Origin: Vulcanimicrobiota bacterium
GTDB lineage: Bacteria > Vulcanimicrobiota > Vulcanimicrobiia > Vulcanimicrobiales > Vulcanimicrobiaceae
NCBI GenBank assembly: GCA_019233415.1
Contig: JAFAMK010000031.1
Location: forward strand, 1-7,091
Reading direction: 5' to 3'
DNA length: 7,091 bases
Position numbers and translations under genes: made by a program. This document shows positions 1 through 3,649 of the stretch, piece by piece. The notes beneath the pieces were generated by a model that saw only the letters and a program-made list of their open reading frames with translations, searched no databases and was not told the DNA's origin. The stretch's first letter is position 1. Each line of letters opens with the position of its first letter.

Positions 1-1
1 G

Positions 2-1498
2 GTGCGCCTCGCCTTCGCGCGCGAGAGTCTCACGGAAGCGACCGCGTTGAGCCAGAAGATGCCAGCGACGAGCGCGGCGCTCTACGCGCAGGCGGCGAAC
101 GCGATGTCCGATCTTCCCACCAGCGACATGCGGCAGATCCTGAGCGAGATTCGCGCGCGCGACGGCGAGCAGGGCATCGCGCACTTCGCGCTCGGCGCGA
201 CCGCCGGCGAGGCGGAGCGCGCGAAGCCGGTCGACTTGTACGACCGCGAGCACATCGAGTACCGCTGTGACGGCCTCTCGCGCATCATGACGGCGACGTC
301 CGACCCGCAGATCGCGGCGCAGCTCTTCACCGGGACGACGGCATTTCTCACGGCGGCGCGCGGGAGCGACCTCGACCACAACCTCGGTTCGAACGACGCG
401 CGCACAGGACTGCGCGACGCGCTGAACACGACGCTCGGCCGCGATTTCAGCTCGATCTACCGGCAGAACGCGGTCGCCGACGGCGAGTCGCTCGTCAAGA
501 CGAACGGCGGCTTCGACACGTTCTCCAGCTACGCGCGGTTCGAGTTCGGCGCGCTCGACGACGCGCATGGCCGCGAGACCGCGAAGCACGCGCAGGAGGT
601 GCTCGGAAACACGCTCGGCACGCTCGAAGGCGACTTGCTCAAGGCGCAGCGCGACAACGGCGCCGGACTGCGGCACGACTTCGGGTCGGCGACGTTCGGT
701 AGCCGCGCCAACGAGCAGCAGAACGCCGCGGTGACCCTCGGACAGCTCTTCGGCGCGGTCCGCAACGGGCTCAACCAAGACTTCGACGTGCGCTACGACC
801 GCACGGTGAGCGATCAGAAAGAGCTGCAGTCGATCTTCCAGACGAGCGCGACGATCGCGAAAGTCGCCGGCTTCGCCGCGAAGGCGTCGGGCACCGAAGA
901 GCTCGTCGGGCCGCTCGCCGCAATCGAGAAGGGGCTCGACGCGGCGAAGGACGCGACGCCGCGCCAAATCACCGTCGAGAGCGACCGGACCGCCGTCTAC
1001 GACCAAGTCGCGCAGCGGTTCGAAGACCAGCTCGCAATCACGCGCCACGACGACCGCCTCGTCCGCAGCTTCAACGACGGTTCGAACGATGCGGTCGGAC
1101 AGTGGACGCGCTACGAGTCAGACCGCGACCACGTCTTGAAGAACCGCGAAGCGCAGGGGATGCTGAACAAGCCGCTCGGCAAACTCTTGGGCGAGACCGT
1201 GGTGCCTGCGCCCGAGAAGCCGGCGCCACTGGCCAACGAACGGCTCACGATCGACGAGGCGCGTGGTGTGTTGCCGAAGGGGTCGGACGTGAAGGAGTGG
1301 GACGGCAAGTTCAAGCACGGGCGCGTGCTCGATCTCGGCAACGACACGTTCGCGATCTCGACGCGCGCCGGGCGCTACGAAGTCTTCGACGTCGACCGGG
1401 TCAACGGCGTCCGCCCGACACCGGGCGCCATGTACGACCTGAACCCGAACGGCACGCTCACGCAGGACGTGCCGTCACGGGATCACCACCAGCGCTAG
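2..1498 (+). CDS. Hypothetical protein, probably 5'-partial, unknown function
   Basis: I do not recognise this protein. The frame is open from the first bases of the window, begins with a GTG at position 2 and has no visible upstream stop, so the true start may lie outside; what is seen is 498 residues ending at TAG. It has no signal peptide or clear membrane segment and is rich in Ala, Asp and Arg. The first ~340 residues look mostly helical. A short Pro-rich linker (about 400-412, PAPEKPAP) separates them from a compact C-terminal module (about 415-485) predicted as beta strands, with GRVLDLGNDTFAIS and RYEVFDVDRV. That module loosely recalls the small KfrB-type domain of plasmid and conjugation proteins, but this is an impression only. 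The stop lies 3 bases before the left 27-bp repeat, so the gene may belong to a neighbouring island or be the original neighbour of rpsO. Real coding is likely from its length and codon bias. Confidence 0.75.
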   Translation: MRLAFARESLTEATALSQKMPATSAALYAQAANAMSDLPTSDMRQILSEIRARDGEQGIAHFALGATAGEAERAKPVDLYDREHIEYRCDGLSRIMTATSDPQIAAQLFTGTTAFLTAARGSDLDHNLGSNDARTGLRDALNTTLGRDFSSIYRQNAVADGESLVKTNGGFDTFSSYARFEFGALDDAHGRETAKHAQEVLGNTLGTLEGDLLKAQRDNGAGLRHDFGSATFGSRANEQQNAAVTLGQLFGAVRNGLNQDFDVRYDRTVSDQKELQSIFQTSATIAKVAGFAAKASGTEELVGPLAAIEKGLDAAKDATPRQITVESDRTAVYDQVAQRFEDQLAITRHDDRLVRSFNDGSNDAVGQWTRYESDRDHVLKNREAQGMLNKPLGKLLGETVVPAPEKPAPLANERLTIDEARGVLPKGSDVKEWDGKFKHGRVLDLGNDTFAISTRAGRYEVFDVDRVNGVRPTPGAMYDLNPNGTLTQDVPSRDHHQR

Positions 1499-1501
1499 AA
1501 C

Positions 1502-1528
1502 TAGCGGCGCAGACCGAGGTCGGCGATC
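1502..1528. repeat. Left copy of 27-bp direct repeat (putative att site, copy of rpsO 3' end)
   Basis: This 27-bp stretch is identical to 2578-2604, which is the end of the rpsO coding region. Read on the minus strand in the rpsO frame it encodes I-A-D-L-G-L-R-R followed by TAG (base 1501 completes the stop; the true gene has TAA). Similarity stops abruptly on both sides, so it is not a larger rpsO pseudogene. Elements integrated by site-specific recombinases at the 3' end of a gene leave exactly such a short copy at the far end. Calling it an attachment site is inference, since no integrase is visible. Confidence 0.7.
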
Positions 1529-1540
1529 GGCGCCGGCCTC
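1516..1540 (+). terminator. Hairpin after the 498-aa gene, possible terminator
   Basis: A 9-bp stem (1516-1524 GAGGTCGGC with 1532-1540 GCCGGCCTC, one G-U wobble in RNA) encloses a 7-base loop, beginning 17 bases after the stop of the upstream gene. No U tract follows; the downstream sequence is TGCGTAGTAAAAAG, so intrinsic termination is uncertain. Half of the stem lies inside the left 27-bp repeat and half outside it, so the hairpin exists only at this copy. Confidence 0.3.
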
Positions 1541-1579
1541 TGCGTAGTAAAAAGTAAATCTATAACTTTCTTGGGTCTA

Positions 1580-1609
1580 TTGACAGGCGGCTACGCCGGA
1601 CGGTAGGCT
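1580..1609 (+). promoter_or_regulatory. Promoter of the winged-helix/RelE operon with operator-like repeats
   Basis: A perfect -35 hexamer TTGACA (1580-1585) is followed, with an 18-base spacer, by TAGGCT (1604-1609) as a weak -10 box. A start point near 1616 would leave only about 7 bases before the ATG at 1623, and no Shine-Dalgarno is seen, so the message may be leaderless. The spacer holds GGCG-GCTA-CGCC (1586-1597), and GGCTAC occurs twice (1589-1594 and 1606-1611); the second lies in the near-palindrome GTAGGCTAC (1603-1611). Such symmetry between -35 and -10 suits an operator bound by the first gene product, as in autoregulated toxin-antitoxin operons. The operator role is inference. 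Confidence 0.5.
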
Positions 1610-1622
1610 ACATAAATTAGTT

Positions 1623-2030
1623 ATGGATAATCGTACTACTTCCTTGAGTTTTGATGACTTCGTGGCTGCGTACGAAGCGGGTGCACGCGCGGCGGCCGAT
1701 GCCGCGGTTGCGGCCGCTACGGCTGCCTTCAAAGCGATGCTAGAGCAGCGGCATGCGAGGCGTGGGACTACTCAGGACCACGGGTCGGCGCTGCAGCGAT
1801 ATCGTGAGGGATCGTGGAAGTACGATGTCCTTCGACTTGTGTACCGACTGACGAAGAGGACGAAACGCAGTGAATTTCGGTTTTCCGATCTAGCGCGGTA
1901 CGAGGCCGAGTTACGGGAGCGGCATCCCGATCAGAAGGCACTCATGTCCGGCGTCAACGTCACGCTACAATCATTGGTAAAAGACGGAGTATTGCGACGG
2001 ACGGAGCGCGGGCGCTATCATGTCGTTTGA
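1623..2030 (+). CDS. Winged-helix-like protein, putative antitoxin/autorepressor of the RelE-type toxin
   Basis: This 135-residue protein precedes the RelE-type gene and overlaps it by 11 bases, the order and coupling usual for an antitoxin. Residues 1-50 include an Ala-rich helix (about 13-40) that could serve as a dimerisation or toxin-binding segment. Residues about 65-135 look like a winged helix: helices around YDVLRLVYRLTK and RFSDLARYEAELRER, a likely recognition helix around SGVNVTLQSLVKDG, and a terminal wing RRTERGRYHVV. It is longer than typical RelB, Phd or MazE antitoxins, and the DNA-binding-like part is C-terminal. The ATG at 1623 sits just after a plausible promoter with no ribosome site. 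Its codon use is less GC-biased than its neighbours, suggesting acquisition. It could instead be a plain transcriptional regulator. The family is not identified; the antitoxin role is inferred from position. Confidence 0.7.
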   Translation: MDNRTTSLSFDDFVAAYEAGARAAADAAVAAATAAFKAMLEQRHARRGTTQDHGSALQRYREGSWKYDVLRLVYRLTKRTKRSEFRFSDLARYEAELRERHPDQKALMSGVNVTLQSLVKDGVLRRTERGRYHVV

Positions 2031-2268
2031 CGTCGCAATGACCGCGCGCGCCGAGCGCGATCTTCGTGGGCTCTCCGATGCACTTCAGAAGCGCGCCGCG
2101 GAGGTGCTCCGCCGGCTAGCAGCGGGCGACGTCACCTTGAAGCGAAAGAAGCTCATCGACCGACCCGAAACGCGGGTCAGGCTGGGCGACCTGCGAGTCT
2201 TCTACACACAGGAAGGGACGACGATCGTCATCCGGCGCCTTGCCGACCGGAAGGACGCGTATCGCTAA
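2020..2268 (+). CDS. RelE/ParE-family toxin
   Basis: This 82-residue protein has the length and motif order of RelE-family toxins: a helical first half (ARAERDLRGLSDALQKRAAEVLRRLAAG, residues 9-36), a Lys/Arg-rich patch (KRKKL, 41-45), then strands RVRLGDLRVFY (52-62) and IVIRRLADRKDAYR (69-82). Known members are mostly ribosome-dependent mRNA endonucleases (RelE branch) or gyrase inhibitors (ParE branch). The basic residues R52, R54, R59, R72, R73, R77 and the terminal Y81-R82 correspond to the basic active-site region of the RelE branch, but which target applies cannot be told here. The ATG overlaps the upstream gene's end by 11 bases, which implies translational coupling; a weak GGAG lies 13 bases upstream. 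The final 41 bases overlap the end of the convergent minus-strand gene. The family call is strong; toxicity is inferred. Confidence 0.88.
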   Translation: MSFDVAMTARAERDLRGLSDALQKRAAEVLRRLAAGDVTLKRKKLIDRPETRVRLGDLRVFYTQEGTTIVIRRLADRKDAYR

Positions 2269-2485
2269 GGCGGAGCTCGCCCAGGACATCGCTCATCGGC
2301 CGAATGCGGCCGGCCGCCACATCCCCTTCAGACTCGGTGAGTCCAGCGATGTCGTCGTTGGTTAGCGGCTCGTCTTCCTCGACGACCTCGATCAGGAACG
2401 CTGCGACCGAATCGAGCCGCTCGTCCGGAATCTCGTCGACGAGCTCATGGAGCTCCGCACGGGTCATGCCGTCATCTTCGAGCAT
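2228..2485 (-). CDS. Small acidic antitoxin-like protein, convergent with the RelE-type toxin
   Basis: The 85-residue product is strongly acidic. It follows the pattern of short RelE-partner antitoxins: an N-terminal helix pair (MTRAELHELVDEIPDERLD, about 7-25, then SVAAFLIEVVEE), the acidic linker EDEPLTNDDIAGL (37-49) and a final GRIRPMSDVLGEL helix (59-71). In the families this recalls, such a gene usually lies directly upstream of its RelE toxin on the same strand; here it faces the toxin and overlaps its 3' end by 41 bases. The last ~12 residues (from SDTRP) are read through the toxin's antisense and may be an acquired tail. Start choice: the ATG at 2485 has GGTGGA about 12 bases upstream; Met7 is an alternative. 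It could be an orphan antitoxin that lost its toxin, or a second partner of this RelE protein. The function is inferred. Confidence 0.68.
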   Translation of the reverse strand: MLEDDGMTRAELHELVDEIPDERLDSVAAFLIEVVEEDEPLTNDDIAGLTESEGDVAAGRIRPMSDVLGELRLSDTRPSGRQGAG

Positions 2486-2535
2486 TTTGAATGAAATTCC
2501 ACCAAGCGAGAATCGATCCGGGCTTGGGGCGAACC

Positions 2536-2561
2536 CGAGCCGGCGGTCGTACGCCGGCTCG
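2536..2561 (-). terminator. Strong 10-bp hairpin downstream of rpsO
   Basis: A perfect inverted repeat, CGAGCCGGCG (2536-2545) and CGCCGGCTCG (2552-2561), with a 6-base loop, begins 15 bases after the rpsO stop. On the rpsO strand no T run follows, so it may end transcription with help from Rho or merely protect the mRNA 3' end. On the plus strand it is followed by a few T residues (TTTCGTCACTT), so it may act bidirectionally between rpsO and the plus-strand toxin operon. It lies inside the putative island, so the element, not the ancestral locus, would supply this structure to rpsO. Confidence 0.5.
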
Positions 2562-2576
2562 TTTCGTCACTTGATA

Positions 2577-2846
2577 TTAGCGGCGCAGACCGAGGTCGGC
2601 GATCAGCTTGCGGTAGCGCTCCAGATCCTTGTTCTGGAGGTACGCGAGCAGACGGCGGCGCTGACCGACCTGCATCAACAGGCCGCGGCGGCTATGGTGG
2701 TCTTTCTTATGGACCTTCAGGTGCTCGGTGAGCTGGTTGATCGACGCGGTGAGGATCGCGATCTGGACGTCGGCCGAGCCGGTGTCGTTCGGGCCGCGGC
2801 CGTACTTGGTCGAGAGGTCCGACTTTTGTTCCTTGGTCAGGGGCAC
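2577..2846 (-). CDS. rpsO: 30S ribosomal protein S15
   Basis: The 89-residue product is the standard bacterial S15, a primary 16S rRNA-binding protein that nucleates the platform of the small subunit. Family hallmarks are present throughout: PLTKEQKSDL at the start, the GSADVQIAILTASINQLTEHLKVHKKDHHSRRGLL core (residues 23-57), and QRRRLLAYLQNKDLERYRKLIADLGLRR at the end. The frame stays open upstream, but the family length fixes the start at GTG (2844-2846), which is preceded by AAAGGAG 11 bases away. A near-consensus promoter lies about 70 bases upstream, so the gene can be transcribed without the small gene before it. Its last nine codons lie in the 27-bp repeat, copied at 1502-1528, so this 3' end is a candidate integration target that remains intact. 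Confidence 0.98.
   Translation of the reverse strand: MPLTKEQKSDLSTKYGRGPNDTGSADVQIAILTASINQLTEHLKVHKKDHHSRRGLLMQVGQRRRLLAYLQNKDLERYRKLIADLGLRR
2578..2604. repeat. Right copy of 27-bp direct repeat within the rpsO 3' end
   Basis: This copy is identical over 27 bases to 1502-1528 and in the same orientation. It covers the last codons of rpsO and two bases of its TAA stop. The match ends within one base of the gene's end, as expected when a recombinase target sits at a gene terminus and integration restores the reading frame. Confidence 0.75.
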
Positions 2847-2912
2847 GGGAAACTGATCTCCTTTCGACTCGCGCGTCTGCAGGCTCCGTGGGCCCGCGAC
2901 GGCGACCGACGA

Positions 2913-2941
2913 ATCATACCAGACCCGGCTCAGCCCGTCAA
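2913..2941 (-). promoter_or_regulatory. Sigma-70-type promoter of rpsO
   Basis: On the minus strand TTGACG (2936-2941) and TATGAT (2913-2918) are separated by exactly 17 bases, and a TG dinucleotide one base before TATGAT makes an extended -10 box. The expected start point is near 2906, giving a leader of about 60 bases before the GTG of rpsO. The -35 box overlaps the TGA stop of the preceding small gene. The leader could hold a regulatory fold, since S15 represses its own translation in E. coli, but I see no convincing pseudoknot by eye. Confidence 0.75.
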
Positions 2942-3231
2942 AGCGACGAGTCCTCGTGCACCTCGTCGAGCGCCGCCATGACCGCATCGCGCAGGGCCTC
3001 CAGCTCGGGCGGGAGTGCGGTCGACTGCTGGCCGAGGGCTTCGAGCGCGGTCAGCATGCGGCGGGCGGCGGCCCGGTCGAGGGGGACGTAGAGGTTCCTC
3101 GCCAGCTCCTCGTCGAGGCGGTCGATCGCGCGCTTCGCCATGTTCGCCTGACCGAACGAGTACGCGTGATGGCTCGCATTCCCGAGAAGCTTCAGCTCCG
3201 ACTCGAGCCAGTTGCGATAATCCGTGAGCAA
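2938..3231 (-). CDS. Conserved-looking hypothetical protein upstream of rpsO
   Basis: The 97-residue product has no signal peptide or membrane segment and looks wholly helical. It opens with DYRNWLESELKLLGNASHHAYSFGQANMAKRAIDRLDEELARNL (residues 4-47), followed by a second helical stretch (51-92, LDRAAARRMLTALEALG and ELEALRDAVMAALDEV) and an acidic tail. The start is TTG at 3229-3231, chosen because a perfect GGAGG (3237-3241) lies 5 bases upstream and no earlier alternative fits; the next ATG (Met31) would discard the best-looking helix. It precedes rpsO on the same strand with a 91-base gap containing the rpsO promoter, so the two may be partly co-transcribed. I do not recognise the family. 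The strong ribosome site and plausible protein character support a real gene. Confidence 0.72.
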   Translation of the reverse strand: MLTDYRNWLESELKLLGNASHHAYSFGQANMAKRAIDRLDEELARNLYVPLDRAAARRMLTALEALGQQSTALPPELEALRDAVMAALDEVHEDSSL

Positions 3232-3269
3232 GACGTCCTCCCGTGGGCGCGGAACCGGTCGGGCTGTGT

Positions 3270-3320
3270 CCTTCGACGAGCTCGGACCTTCGACAAGCTC
3301 AGCCCTTCGACAAGCTCAGG
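3270..3320 (+). repeat. Three tandem copies of a 16-17-bp repeat (CCTTCGACAAGCTCAG type)
   Basis: Three head-to-tail units occupy 3270-3286 (CCTTCGACGAGCTCGGA, the most diverged), 3287-3302 (CCTTCGACAAGCTCAG) and 3303-3320 (the same core flanked by an extra C and G). The motif resembles a short dispersed intergenic repeat that I have often seen in GC-rich genomes, where it shows up as false peptides such as LSLSKG or STSSG in predicted proteins. It fills the gap between the divergent hypothetical gene and the Rieske gene. There are no unique spacers, so this is not a CRISPR array. Confidence 0.75.
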
Positions 3321-3340
3321 AGACTGACTGCGACGACTTC

Positions 3341-3649
3341 GTGCCCGTCGCGCGCGTCGCGGACGTTCCGCCGGGAACCGCCAAGGCGTTCGTCGTCGCC
3401 GACCGCGAGATCGCGGTGTTCAATGCCGACGGTGCGTTCTATGCCCTCGACAACACCTGTCCGCACCAGGGCGGGCCGCTCGCCGAGGGCTGGATCGAAG
3501 GGGCGACGGTCACCTGCCCGTGGCACGCGTGGTGCTTCAAGCTCGCCGACGGCAAGATGACGCTGGGCGACTACGCGACGGTCGAAACGTTCGACGTGCG
3601 CGTCGAGGGCGAGACGGTGTGCGTCAGCCGCACCCCGCGGCCGGCGTAG
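3341..3649 (+). CDS. Rieske [2Fe-2S] ferredoxin
   Basis: This is a small soluble electron carrier of the Rieske ferredoxin type, as used with Rieske oxygenases and nitrite-reductase-like small subunits. From the chosen start it has 102 residues, the usual length. Cluster ligands are C40 and H42 in NTCPHQGGPLAEG and C59 and H62 in CPWHAW, a C-X-H-X16-C-X2-H arrangement. The fold continues with FKLADG and the terminal strands VETFDVRVEGETVCV. The frame is open back to a GTG at 3224, but that extension runs through the tandem repeats and overlaps the start of the divergent gene, so GTG at 3341, where family similarity begins (VPVARVADVPPGTAKAF), is preferred. AGGAG lies 18 bases before it, which is far, so GTG at 3266 remains possible. 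Its end overlaps the convergent receptor gene by 26 bases. No oxygenase partner is seen, so the substrate system is unknown. Confidence 0.9.
   Translation: MPVARVADVPPGTAKAFVVADREIAVFNADGAFYALDNTCPHQGGPLAEGWIEGATVTCPWHAWCFKLADGKMTLGDYATVETFDVRVEGETVCVSRTPRPA

Larger units (their letters stand above)
1502..2604. mobile_element. Putative mini-island at the rpsO 3' end carrying toxin-antitoxin genes
   Basis: About 1.05 kb lies between the two identical 27-bp repeats. Its left part, 1549 to about 2030, is clearly less GC-rich than the flanking genes; a sampled 60-base line (1861-1920) is 57% G+C, against far higher values in the receptor gene. It holds a promoter, an overlapping winged-helix/RelE-type pair on the plus strand, a convergent antitoxin-like gene on the minus strand, and a strong hairpin next to rpsO. 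No integrase, transposase or relaxase is present, so it would be non-autonomous, a remnant, or one segment of a longer tandem island extending left beyond the window. The inference rests on the repeat, its position at a gene 3' end, the base-composition change and the typical cargo. Confidence 0.55.

Noticed and set aside
1102..1557. Plus-strand 151-codon frame overlapping the 498-aa gene
   Set aside because: It is an Arg-rich shadow of the longer frame and would run through the left repeat. It has no supporting features.
1550..1570. AAAGT/ACTTT inverted repeat in the AT-rich gap as an operator
   Set aside because: It has only 5 bp of symmetry in AT-rich DNA, which is easily explained by chance.
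1502..2604. Insertion sequence or transposon with target-site duplication
   Set aside because: No transposase or terminal inverted repeats were seen. The 27-bp repeat is too long for a usual target duplication and coincides with a gene's 3' end.
2304..2981. Plus-strand 225-codon frame opposite rpsO and the antitoxin-like gene
   Set aside because: It is antisense to rpsO, which is certain, and has a Ser-rich low-complexity start. It has no family character.
3270..3320. CRISPR-like array
   Set aside because: The units are contiguous with no unique spacers, and far too short for CRISPR repeats.
3224..3340. Longer N-terminus for the Rieske protein from the GTG at 3224
   Set aside because: It lacks a ribosome site, overlaps the divergent gene's start and consists largely of translated tandem repeat. 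Family similarity begins at 3341.
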